From NCBI GenBank assembly GCA_013001365.1, contig JABDMQ010000134.1, positions 1 through 20,165 of the forward strand: DNA of 20,165 nucleotides. The letters are read 5' to 3'. This DNA comes from Flavobacteriaceae bacterium (GTDB lineage Bacteria; Bacteroidota; Bacteroidia; Flavobacteriales; Flavobacteriaceae). The notes under the pieces were generated by a model that saw only the letters and a list, made by a program, of their open reading frames with translations, ran no database searches and was not told the DNA's origin. Both the position numbers and the translations under genes were made by a program. This document shows positions 8,981-17,000 of this stretch, in pieces (the stretch's first letter is position 1; every line of letters begins with the position of its first letter).

Positions 8981-10513
8981 CTAATGCTTGAAATGTCGTG
9001 TTCCAGTGAATACCATGGCAACATCATTTGCATTACAATAATCTATACTTAATTGGTCCTTGATTGATCCTCCAGGCTGAATGACAGCTTTAATTCCTGC
9101 ATGATCAGCAATTTCAACACAGTCTGGGAAAGGGAAGAAAGCATCGCTTGCCATTACAGCTCCCTTGAGGTCGAAATTAAATGTCCCTGCTTTATGAATG
9201 GCCTGATTAAGTGCATCAACTCGGCTAGTTTGTCCAGTTCCACTTGCACACAATTGCTTATTCTTGGCCAATACGATTGTGTTGGATTTTGTGTGCTTGC
9301 AAATTTTAGAAGCGAAAATGAGGTCTTCAAGCTCCTCTTCTGTTGGGTTTGTATTTGTAACGTAATCCAAGTTTTCGATGCTATCGGTTTTGTAATCTCG
9401 GAATTGCACCAGTGCGCCATTCAAACATGTTCTTACAGTGGTCTTATTTAATTCTACTTCTTTCAAGACCAATAGAATCCGGTTCTTCTTCCCTTTAAGG
9501 ATATCAATGGCTTCGCTTGAAAAAGAAGGAGCAATTACAACTTCACAGAACAATTTATGAATTTCTTCAGCAGTGGGTTTGTCAATCTCTGTATTACAGA
9601 TCAGGATACCTCCAAATGCCGAAACTGGATCTCCTGCCAAAGCATCCAAATAGGCATTATGAACTGTTTCTCTAGTTGCTAAACCACATGCATTATTATG
9701 CTTTAGAATTGCAAAGGTTGGATTGTCATTCTTGAACTCGTTCATTAAAGTTACAGCGGCATCGACATCCAAGAGATTGTTATAGCTCAATTCCTTTCCA
9801 TGTAACTTATCGAACATGTCATCAAAATTTCCGAAAAAGAATCCCTTTTGGTGCGGATTCTCACCATACCTTAAAATCTTTCCTTTGGTCTCACTCACCT
9901 TAAGAGCGGCTATTTCATGGTCGCTATTGAAATAGTTGAATATTGCTGAATCATAATGTGAAGATACATTGAAGGCCTTTGTTGCAAATCGCTTTCTGTC
10001 GTTTTCAGTGATATTGCCATTGGAATCGTTCAATAGCTCCAAGAAATCGGTATAGTCGTCAACGGAAGATACGCATATCACATCCGAATAATTCTTGGCA
10101 GCTGCACGAATAAGGGAAATACCACCAATATCGATCTTTTCGATGATTTCTTGCTCAGAAGCTCCGGAAGCAACGGTCTTTTCAAACGGGTAAAGGTCAA
10201 CGATAACAACATCTATCTGTGGAATCTCAAAATTTTCGAGTTCAGCAACATCACTCTCGTTATTCTGTCTGTTAAGAATACCGCCAAATACTTTTGGATG
10301 GAGTGTTTTAACCCTCCCCCCAAGAATCGATGGATAAGAGGTGATTTCTTCAACTGGAACTACTTCAATTCCAAGGTCATTAATGAATTTCTGGGTTCCG
10401 CCTGTAGAAAAAATGGTTACGCCCAATTCATCCAGTTTATTGACTATTGGAGACAAGCCATCCTTACTGTATACTGAGATTAAAGCTGATTTGATAGATT
10501 TAATATTGCTCAT
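8981..10513 (-). CDS. purH: Bifunctional AICAR transformylase/IMP cyclohydrolase
   Basis: PurH catalyses the last two steps of de novo purine synthesis: formylation of AICAR with 10-formyl-tetrahydrofolate, then ring closure to IMP. The N-terminal MGS-like cyclohydrolase domain (about residues 1-195) shows STGGT at 36-40, GGRVKTLHPKVFGG at 65-78 and IGGISLIRAAAKN at 129-141. The C-terminal transformylase domain carries RYGENPHQ at 215-222 and KHNNACG, with the catalytic pair Lys271/His272. It ends FTGTRHFKH, the usual PurH terminus. At 510 residues it is full length. The gene has its own promoter-like element upstream and lies 146 bases before mreB on the same strand, a neighbourhood seen in other Bacteroidetes. 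Confidence 0.97.
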   Translation of the reverse strand: MSNIKSIKSALISVYSKDGLSPIVNKLDELGVTIFSTGGTQKFINDLGIEVVPVEEITSYPSILGGRVKTLHPKVFGGILNRQNNESDVAELENFEIPQIDVVIVDLYPFEKTVASGASEQEIIEKIDIGGISLIRAAAKNYSDVICVSSVDDYTDFLELLNDSNGNITENDRKRFATKAFNVSSHYDSAIFNYFNSDHEIAALKVSETKGKILRYGENPHQKGFFFGNFDDMFDKLHGKELSYNNLLDVDAAVTLMNEFKNDNPTFAILKHNNACGLATRETVHNAYLDALAGDPVSAFGGILICNTEIDKPTAEEIHKLFCEVVIAPSFSSEAIDILKGKKNRILLVLKEVELNKTTVRTCLNGALVQFRDYKTDSIENLDYVTNTNPTEEELEDLIFASKICKHTKSNTIVLAKNKQLCASGTGQTSRVDALNQAIHKAGTFNFDLKGAVMASDAFFPFPDCVEIADHAGIKAVIQPGGSIKDQLSIDYCNANDVAMVFTGTRHFKH

Positions 10514-10547
10514 TTATTGAGATTTGTAGTGTTATTTTGAGATGTCC

Positions 10548-10578
10548 CAAAAGTACATATATAGGTACTAAAACAACG
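10548..10578 (-). promoter_or_regulatory. Candidate purH promoter
   Basis: On the minus strand a TTG (10574-10576) is followed by an 18-base spacer and TACTTTTG (10548-10555). This fits the Bacteroidetes primary-sigma pattern TTG-N17-23-TAnnTTTG. Transcription would begin near 10540, giving a leader of roughly 25-30 bases before the purH ATG. An 18-bp near-palindrome lies in the spacer and -7 region. Confidence 0.6.
10552..10569. promoter_or_regulatory. 18-bp near-palindrome in the purH promoter, candidate operator
   Basis: The sequence AGTACATAT/ATAGGTACT matches its own reverse complement at 8 of 9 paired positions. It overlaps the -7 box of the purH promoter and fills most of the spacer up to the TTG box. 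A repressor bound here would occlude RNA polymerase. No regulator gene is in the window, and the site is A/T-rich, so chance cannot be excluded. Confidence 0.35.
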
Positions 10579-10605
10579 GTCTTTCAAAGGGATTTAATTA
10601 ACTTT

Positions 10606-10642
10606 TTTGTAACGATTATTAACAAAGAACGTCTTATCTTTA
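10606..10642 (+). promoter_or_regulatory. Weak candidate promoter for the MacB-like permease
   Basis: TTTG at 10606-10609 is followed 25 bases later by TATCTTTA (10635-10642), an imperfect version of TAnnTTTG. The spacing is slightly too long and the last base is off consensus. It lies about 32 bases before the GTG start. It is the best candidate on this strand within the divergent 161-base gap between purH and the permease. Confidence 0.25.
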
Positions 10643-10674
10643 ACTATTGAGGAATTTCAACCAATTAATATCTC

Positions 10675-11925
10675 GTGTTAGTTTATATACGCCTTTTTAA
10701 AGAAAGTTTTTCATTTGCATTAAATGCTTTGAGAAACAATAAGTTACGAACTTTTTTGTCGTTATTGGGTGTTACAGTAGGTATTTTTTCCATCATAGGT
10801 GTGCTTGCAGCGGTCGATTCCCTTGATCAAAGTATAAAGAACGATCTTTCTGGATTAGACAAGAACACCATTTATCTCACTAAGTATTCTTTTGGTCCAA
10901 CAGACGTCCCAAGATGGCAACGAGAGAATTATGAGCAAGTCGAAAATGATGCTTTTGAGTTCGTTCAGCGAAATGTTCCTGATATTCAAGCATCTGCCTA
11001 TGTGATGTTCGGAGGTCTGGAAACCATGAAATTTGAGGATAAGACCGTTACTGGTGTTGAAGTAACGCCAGTTTCCAATGAAATTTACGAGATCGACGAC
11101 CTAAAGATCGATCAGGGACGAATGTACACTGAAGCCGAATCCTTTTCCGGACAACCAGTAATAATCATTGGTGATGGTCTTGCGAAAAGCCTTTTTGAAA
11201 ATACCAACCCTATTGGAAAACAAATACGAGTTTATGGCAGAAAAGTAACTGTTGTTGGAAAGCTCAAGAAATTTGGCCAGACCATATTCGATTCTCCAGA
11301 TGAAAAAGCTTTTTTACCTGCAAATTTTGTTCGAAGATTCAATAATGGTGGTGCAGATGGTATTCCTGGTGCAGTGATCATTAAACCCAAGGCAAATGTG
11401 GACATTGCAGCATTTGAACAGGTCTTGAGACAGAAATTCAGGAATTACAGAGGATTGAAAGCAGGAGAACCTGATGATTTTTTCATTAATAAATTATCCG
11501 GTTTCACCGATGCAATAAATGGCATAATTTCGACTCTTAACTTGATTGGTTGGATCATAAGCGGATTTTCTTTGCTTGTTGGTGGTTTTGGGATTGCTAA
11601 TATCATGTTCGTTTCTGTAAAAGAACGTACTAACCTTATTGGAATACAGAAATCTTTAGGTGCCAAGAACAGGTTCATTTTATTCCAATTCTTGTTCGAA
11701 GCAGTTGTTTTGGCAGTAATCGGAGGATTGGTTGGTTTGTTACTAGTTTGGTTGACTTCACTATTGGCAACACAAATAGCAGGTGGTTTCAACTTTATCC
11801 TGTCGGCCAAGAATATGTTCATTGGCTTCTCTTTGTCAACTTTTATTGGTCTTATTTCTGGAGTATTGCCGGCAATTTCTGCATCAAGATTGGATCCTGT
11901 TGAGGCCATAAGAACAGGAATGTAG
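10675..11925 (+). CDS. ABC transporter permease, MacB/FtsX type
   Basis: This membrane subunit belongs to the MacB-like exporter/mechanotransmission class. The N terminus (KESFSFALNALRNNKLRTFLSLLGVTVGIFSIIGV) contains a basic cytoplasmic segment leading into transmembrane helix 1 at about 25-47. A periplasmic MacB_PCD domain follows (about 50-275). The C-terminal FtsX domain has three helices, and the ending SRLDPVEAIRTGM is the typical MacB C-terminal motif. It has 416 residues. The start is GTG: an in-frame TAA at 10666-10668 rules out any earlier start, and the downstream sequence aligns with the family from this point. No ATPase or membrane-fusion gene adjoins, so the substrate is unknown. 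It converges on the sulfoxide reductase gene with a 4-base gap. Confidence 0.9.
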   Translation: MLVYIRLFKESFSFALNALRNNKLRTFLSLLGVTVGIFSIIGVLAAVDSLDQSIKNDLSGLDKNTIYLTKYSFGPTDVPRWQRENYEQVENDAFEFVQRNVPDIQASAYVMFGGLETMKFEDKTVTGVEVTPVSNEIYEIDDLKIDQGRMYTEAESFSGQPVIIIGDGLAKSLFENTNPIGKQIRVYGRKVTVVGKLKKFGQTIFDSPDEKAFLPANFVRRFNNGGADGIPGAVIIKPKANVDIAAFEQVLRQKFRNYRGLKAGEPDDFFINKLSGFTDAINGIISTLNLIGWIISGFSLLVGGFGIANIMFVSVKERTNLIGIQKSLGAKNRFILFQFLFEAVVLAVIGGLVGLLLVWLTSLLATQIAGGFNFILSAKNMFIGFSLSTFIGLISGVLPAISASRLDPVEAIRTGM

Positions 11926-11929
11926 GTTA

Positions 11930-12385
11930 TTAAAGTATTTCTGAAACCTTTTGGCAGACATATTCAAGGAATCTTTCGTCATCGTCGGTAAAAGGGTTTA
12001 TTGTTCCAGAATCTATATCGATTTGCCCTATGTTCTCACCATTAATGAAAATTGGGACTACGATTTCTGACTTAACTGAGATACTGCAAGCAATGTAGTT
12101 GTCTTGGGCGCTTACATCCGGAACAACGAAATTCTTATTACTAACTGCTACTTGTCCACAGATACCCTTTCCAAATGGGATGATTTCATGATCCGTTGGT
12201 TCGCCAACATAAGGTCCTAGTTTAAGTTCATCTTTATCTCCATTCCTGAAATAAAAACCGACCCAGTCGTAATAATCGATCGATCTTTCCAATAATTCGC
12301 ATATCGCAAGCAACCGATCGTCAACGGACTTGGATGAGTCATTAATAATAGGAGAAATATGTGTTTTAAGGTCCAAAGGCTTCAT
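11930..12385 (-). CDS. msrC: Free methionine-(R)-sulfoxide reductase (GAF domain)
   Basis: This cytoplasmic GAF-fold enzyme should reduce the R epimer of free methionine sulfoxide, an oxidative-stress repair function. Landmarks are YDWVGFY (39-45), ELKLGPYVG, GKGICGQ with Cys76, IACSISVKSEIVVP with Cys100 and Glu107, and GQIDIDS with Asp123 and Asp125. The Cys100, Glu107, Asp123 and Asp125 spacing matches the fRMsr active site exactly. Of the three cysteines found in E. coli, Neisseria and yeast enzymes, the first is absent: the aligned position, ten residues before Cys76, is His66. The enzyme therefore keeps two redox cysteines. It is 151 residues and full length. It is divergent from xrtF across 67 bases and has its own promoter-like element. 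Confidence 0.85.
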   Translation of the reverse strand: MKPLDLKTHISPIINDSSKSVDDRLLAICELLERSIDYYDWVGFYFRNGDKDELKLGPYVGEPTDHEIIPFGKGICGQVAVSNKNFVVPDVSAQDNYIACSISVKSEIVVPIFINGENIGQIDIDSGTINPFTDDDERFLEYVCQKVSEIL

Positions 12386-12402
12386 ATGTTGAAAAGTTTA
12401 AT

Positions 12403-12410
12403 CAAAAGTA
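12403..12410 (-). promoter_or_regulatory. Candidate -7 element for the sulfoxide reductase gene
   Basis: On the minus strand the octamer is TACTTTTG, identical to those before mreB and purH. It lies 18 bases ahead of the ATG, which would give a very short leader. The nearest TTTG upstream (12438-12441) is 27 bases away, longer than the usual spacer, so the -33 part is uncertain. Confidence 0.45.
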
Positions 12411-12452
12411 TTTAAAAACGTTTAGAAACAGTAAGTTCAAATATATATTTTT

Positions 12453-13028
12453 ATGGTTCCTGTTAACCATGAAATAGTGCGCGAACTCTTCAAGAAATAT
12501 AAGTCGGTCGTTCGATTTATCCTTACATTTTTATCGGTCTATATTATTCTTTCACTGGCCTATAAATTATATCTCGACTTTTCTGATGGCTCAAAATACT
12601 ATCCAGATTATATCACCAGCATGGTAGCGAAACAAAGTGAGGACCTGCTAAATGTTTTTGGATATGAATCTCAGGCCATTCCCCATGATAGCGAACCGAC
12701 CATGAAGCTTATTGTTAACGGTAAATATGTTGCTCGCGTAATTGAAGGATGCAATTCTGTAAGTGTCATAATTCTCTTCATGTCTTTTATTATCGCTTTT
12801 GCCGGAAGGAAACATACAACAATAATGTACGTTCTTGCAGGAAGTGTATTGATCTATGTTGTTAATTTATTACGTATAGTAATATTGTCTATAGGCCTTT
12901 ATCATTACCCTTGGCGTCGGGAGATCTTGCATACTGTCATTTTTCCGTTGATTATTTATGGCATGGTATTCTTGCTTTGGATGTTCTGGGTCAACCGATT
13001 CTCTCATATAAGCCAAAAGAATGAATAA
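12453..13028 (+). CDS. xrtF: Exosortase family protein XrtF
   Basis: This integral membrane protein belongs to the exosortase/archaeosortase superfamily, predicted cysteine transpeptidases that cut C-terminal sorting signals at the membrane. All three predicted catalytic residues are present in family context: Cys100 in EGCNS, Arg141 in NLLRIV and His160 in LHTVIFP. Several hydrophobic helices surround them (about 20-38, 101-118, 122-149, 159-182). At 191 residues it is the short, catalytic-core-only form typical of XrtF in flavobacteria. The next gene, its dedicated partner, overlaps by 8 bases. No protein with an obvious C-terminal sorting tripartite signal is encoded nearby, so the substrate is unknown. 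The family call is confident; enzymatic activity is inferred. Confidence 0.9.
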   Translation: MVPVNHEIVRELFKKYKSVVRFILTFLSVYIILSLAYKLYLDFSDGSKYYPDYITSMVAKQSEDLLNVFGYESQAIPHDSEPTMKLIVNGKYVARVIEGCNSVSVIILFMSFIIAFAGRKHTTIMYVLAGSVLIYVVNLLRIVILSIGLYHYPWRREILHTVIFPLIIYGMVFLLWMFWVNRFSHISQKNE

Positions 13029-13446
13029 CTTTTCTAAAGTCATTTCTGTTGGAATATTAGCGGGGCTCTTGATCTTGATTCGCGTATTCGAGAGCCAACT
13101 TTTTTATGATCCGTATTTACTTTTCTTTCAAGATGATTATCTGCGAATGGATTATCCAAATAGGGAAGTATTTAAACTTATTGCATTCACAACCTTGAGG
13201 TATTTGCTGAACACCTTGATTTCACTAGGAATCATATATATAATATTCAAGGATAAAAGTATGATCAAGTTTGCAGCGATTCTTTATGTTATCGCTTATT
13301 TAATCCTGCTCGTTCTATTTCTCTACTTTGTCTTGAACCCAAGACAGGAGGACTATCTTATCTTCTTCTATATTCGAAGATTCCTGATTCAGCCAATCTT
13401 GTTATTACTTCTATTGCCAGCTTTTTATTACTTCAAGAAGTCTTAA
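13021..13446 (+). CDS. Exosortase F system-associated membrane protein
   Basis: This membrane protein of 141 residues has about four helices (near 7-24, 52-76, 83-106 and 118-137). The family is known as a gene found next to xrtF in flavobacteria, and the N-terminal FESQLFYDPYLLFFQDDY segment is its recognisable conserved part. It overlaps xrtF by 8 bases, consistent with coupled translation and a physical or functional partnership. It has no known enzymatic motif and its function is not established. It could be a chaperone or specificity subunit for XrtF, but nothing in the sequence decides this. Confidence 0.85.
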   Translation: MNNFSKVISVGILAGLLILIRVFESQLFYDPYLLFFQDDYLRMDYPNREVFKLIAFTTLRYLLNTLISLGIIYIIFKDKSMIKFAAILYVIAYLILLVLFLYFVLNPRQEDYLIFFYIRRFLIQPILLLLLLPAFYYFKKS

Positions 13447-13483
13447 AACCTTGCTAATAAAATAAGTATCAAAAAATTTTAAT

Positions 13484-13491
13484 TACCTTTG
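13484..13491 (+). promoter_or_regulatory. TAnnTTTG element directly before the HYC_CC_PP gene
   Basis: TACCTTTG matches the Bacteroidetes -7 consensus and ends 4 bases before the GTG start. A start site 5-8 bases downstream would place the mRNA 5' end at or just inside the start codon, implying a leaderless transcript or a chance match. No TTG lies at normal spacing; the nearest, 13451-13453, is 30 bases away. Confidence 0.3.
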
Positions 13492-13495
13492 ATTT

Positions 13496-13891
13496 GTGAA
13501 ACATAGTTTTTTACATAGAAGTTTATCGGTGGCTTTAGCTCTTTTTGTGATGATGTCTACATTATCATTTGCTTTTGAAAAACATTTCTGCGGCAATAAG
13601 TTAGTTGATGTGGCTTTGTTCACAGAAGCTAAAGGATGTGGAATGGAAATACCTTCAAACACTGAAAACACATGCTGTAAGGATGAAGTGGATTTGGTTA
13701 AAGGCCAAGATCAATTAAAGCTTAATTTCCAGGATTTTGATCTAGAGCTACAACAGTTTGTTGCTACTTTCATTTACACTTACATTAATTTATTCGAAGG
13801 CTTGCAAGAGCAAGTCATTCCCTTCAAGGAATATTCACCACCAAACCTGCATTACGATAGGCAGGTACTTTTTGAAACATACTTGATTTGA
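13496..13891 (+). CDS. HYC_CC_PP family small secreted protein, next to metal efflux genes
   Basis: This protein of 131 residues has an N-terminal signal peptide (hydrophobic core about 9-26). The spaced landmarks that give the Bacteroidetes family its name follow: His30-Phe31-Cys32 (HFCG, with Phe in place of Tyr), Cys48, the pair Cys60-Cys61, and Pro115-Pro116 near the end. The C terminus VLFETYLI also fits. The four cysteines and the histidine could bind a soft metal such as copper after export, but this is inferred from residues and context only. The start is GTG; a TGA at 13490-13492 excludes earlier starts, and the next ATG at 13550 would destroy the signal peptide. It precedes cusA by 109 bases. 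Confidence 0.75.
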   Translation: MKHSFLHRSLSVALALFVMMSTLSFAFEKHFCGNKLVDVALFTEAKGCGMEIPSNTENTCCKDEVDLVKGQDQLKLNFQDFDLELQQFVATFIYTYINLFEGLQEQVIPFKEYSPPNLHYDRQVLFETYLI

Positions 13892-13954
13892 TTCTTAAAC
13901 TTTAGACTCAATTATCTAATGAGGACTTATTCATTGGGATAATTCGTTGTATTC

Positions 13955-13971
13955 AGTGTTTTTTCAACACT
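13955..13971 (+). other. Small hairpin in the gap before cusA
   Basis: AGTGTT and AACACT form a perfect 6-base stem around a 5-base loop. It lies in the 109-base gap between the HYC_CC_PP gene and cusA, about 30 bases before the cusA ATG. It has no U-run on either side, so it is not a convincing terminator. It might affect mRNA processing or relative expression of the two genes. Apart from it I see nothing notable in this gap. Confidence 0.25.
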
Positions 13972-14000
13972 TATGTCTAATTGTTTAATTACCAAATCCA

Positions 14001-17000
14001 ATGCTAAACAAAAGCATAAAATTCTTTATAGAAAATAAACTCGTAGCAGTTCTACTACTCGTCCTTTTTGTGGGTTGGGGAACAATAAACGCACCTTTTA
14101 ATTGGGACATAGGTTTCTTACCAAGTAATCCAGTGGCTGTAGATGCCATTCCAGATATAGGCGAAAACCAGCAAATTGTATTTACTAAATGGGATGGTCG
14201 TTCACCCCAAGATATAGAAGACCAAATTACCTATCCACTAACCACATCCTTACTAGGTATTCCAGGAGTAAAAACCATCCGTAGTTCTTCTATGTTCGGT
14301 TTTTCGAGCATTTACGTCATTTTTGAAGAAGACATTGAATTTTACTGGAGCAGAAGTCGTATTCTCGAAAAACTGAATTCCTTGCCAAGTGGATTATTGC
14401 CAGAAGGTGTTAATCCTGCCTTGGGTCCAGATGCCACAGGATTAGGGCAAATATTTTGGTATACTCTTGAAGGTCGTGATGAAAATGGAAACGTCACTGG
14501 TGGATGGGATTTACACGAATTACGTAGTATTCAGGATTATTATGTGAAATATGCCCTTTCTTCTGCTAATGGTGTGTCGGAAGTTGCTTCCATTGGTGGG
14601 TATGTTCAGGAATATCAAGTGGATGTCAATCCTGAATTGATGCGTCAGTATAAAATAGGATTGCATCACGTTGTAAAGGCCGTTAAGGAAAGCAACAAGG
14701 ACATTGGCGCTCAAACGCTTGAAATTAACCAAGCAGAATATTTAGTGCGAGGTTTGGGTTATGTGAAATCCATTTCAGACATCGAAAATGCAGTAGTCTC
14801 TTCTGAAGACTATACCGCAATCAAAATCAAGGACATTGGAAAAGTCTCTTTGGGACCTACGACCAGGAGAGGTATATTGGACAAAGAAGGTGCTGAAGTT
14901 GTTGGCGCTGTTGTGGTGGCTCGTTATGGTGCAAACCCAATGGAAGTGATCAATAATGTAAAGGAAAAAATCAACGAGTTAAGTGCAGGATTACCTTCAA
15001 AAGTATTAGCGGATGGTAGAACATCACAAGTAACCATAGTTCCTTTTTATGATAGAACAGAGTTGATTCAAGAAACATTGGGCACGCTCAACGAAGCATT
15101 GACTTTAGAAATTCTCATTACCATTTTGGTCATAATCATTATGGTGTTTAATCTTCGAGCCTCTGTCTTGATTGCTGGATTGTTGCCTGTTGCGGTTTTA
15201 ATGGTGTTCATTGCTATGAAACTCTTTGGTGTCGATGCAAATATTGTCGCATTATCGGGTATTGCCATTGCTATAGGTACTATGGTCGACGTTGGTGTCA
15301 TATTATCAGAGAACATTATTCGACATTTAGATGAAGATGATGGAACACAATCCATTAATACGGTAGTTTACAATGCAACAGCTGAAGTGTCCGGTGCAAT
15401 CGTAACCGCAGTAATGACCACGATCATAAGTTTCATTCCTGTATTTACGATGATTGGTGCGGAAGGAAAACTGTTTAGACCACTGGCATTTACAAAAACC
15501 TTTGCATTAACAGCATCCATTATCGTAGCGTTATTTTTAATTCCACCGTTTGCGGCATTTTTATTCAAAAAGAAAAGCATTAATAACACTTTTAAATATG
15601 TTGTAAATGGTGTTTTAATACTATTAGGAATAGTTGCAATTGTCTATGGGTATTGGTTAGGATTTATTTTGATAGCATTTGGAATCATAGCGCTTCTCAA
15701 TCTTCAAAATAAAATAGCAGACCAGCAAGCAAACCTTATTAATATCATTATTTCAGCATTAGCAATAGTATTGTTGTTAGCTGAATATTGGAGACCATTA
15801 GGTGTTGATAAAAGCATTTTCTGGAATCTCATTTTCGTATGTGTTATTTGCTTTGGGTTGTTAGTCGTTTTCTCTTTATTCATAAAATACTATACACGTA
15901 TTTTAAGGTGGTGTTTAGATAATAAGCTGCTCTTTTTGTCTGTCCCAACAGCAATTGTAATTGCAGGTTTTTTCATTATGAAAAACACGGGTAAAGAGTT
16001 CATGCCGTCATTAAATGAAGGTTCTTTTTTACTAATGCCAACCTCGATGCCTCATTCTGGTGTGGAAGAAAATAAAAGGGTTTTACAACAATTGGATATG
16101 GCTGTCGCCAGTATTCCAGAGATCGAAACGGTAGTTGGCAAAGCTGGTAGAACAGAATCAGCTTTAGACCCGGCACCTTTATCAATGTATGAAAATATCA
16201 TTCAGTACAGACCGGAATATATGCTCAATGAAAACGGAAAACGTCAGCGATATAAAGTTAATGATGATGGCTTATTTGAGTTGAAAGATGGGCGATTTAT
16301 CGCTAATCCAAATAATTCTGACAATGTCGCTTTAAGCCCAGTCAAAAAATCTCAATTAATAGAAGATAACAATGGCGAGTTCTACCGTAATTGGCGACCA
16401 GAAATACAATCACCAGACGACATTTGGAATGAAATCGTAAGAGTCACGAAATTACCTGGAGTCACTTCTGCGCCAAAACTACAACCTATTGAAACCCGAT
16501 TGGTGATGCTTCAAACTGGAATGCGAGCGCCAATGGGAATCAAGGTAAAAGGTCAGGACTTAAAACAGATTGAAGCGTTTGGCGTACAATTGGAAGGTAT
16601 TTTAAAACAAGCTGAAGGCGTAAAAGATGAAGCTGTTTTTGCAGACCGTATTGTTGGTAAGCCTTATCTGCTCATCGATATTGACAGAGAGAAAATTGCA
16701 CGCTATGGCATATCTATTGATGACGTACAGAACGTTTTGAAAGTCGCCGTTGGCGGCATGGTATTAACCGAAACCGTTGAAGGCCGAGAACGCTATGGGG
16801 TTCGAGTAAGATATCCAAGGGAATTACGAGCAAATCCAACTGATTTAAAACAAATTTATGTGCCAGTTGAAACGGGCAGTCCTGTGCCTTTAAGCGAATT
16901 GGCAACTATTCGTTATGAACAAGGTCCGCAAGTCATTAAAAGTGAAGACACCTTTTTAGTTGGTTATGTTTTGTTTGATAAAATGGATGGTTTTGCAGAA

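Noticed and set aside
9101..9451. 116-residue plus-strand reading frame inside purH
   Set aside because: It is antisense to conserved PurH transformylase sequence and has no family features.
11445..11909. 154-residue minus-strand reading frame inside the MacB-like permease
   Set aside because: It is opposite the conserved FtsX domain; its composition mirrors the complementary strand of hydrophobic codons.
12444..12451. TATATTTT as a promoter -7 box for xrtF
   Set aside because: It is part of a simple TA/T run touching the ATG, lacks the final G of the consensus, and has no convincing upstream box.
13430..13441. ACTTC-AA-GAAGT palindrome as a terminator of the exosortase unit
   Set aside because: It lies inside the last codons of the exosortase-associated gene, has only a 2-base loop and is not followed by a U-run.
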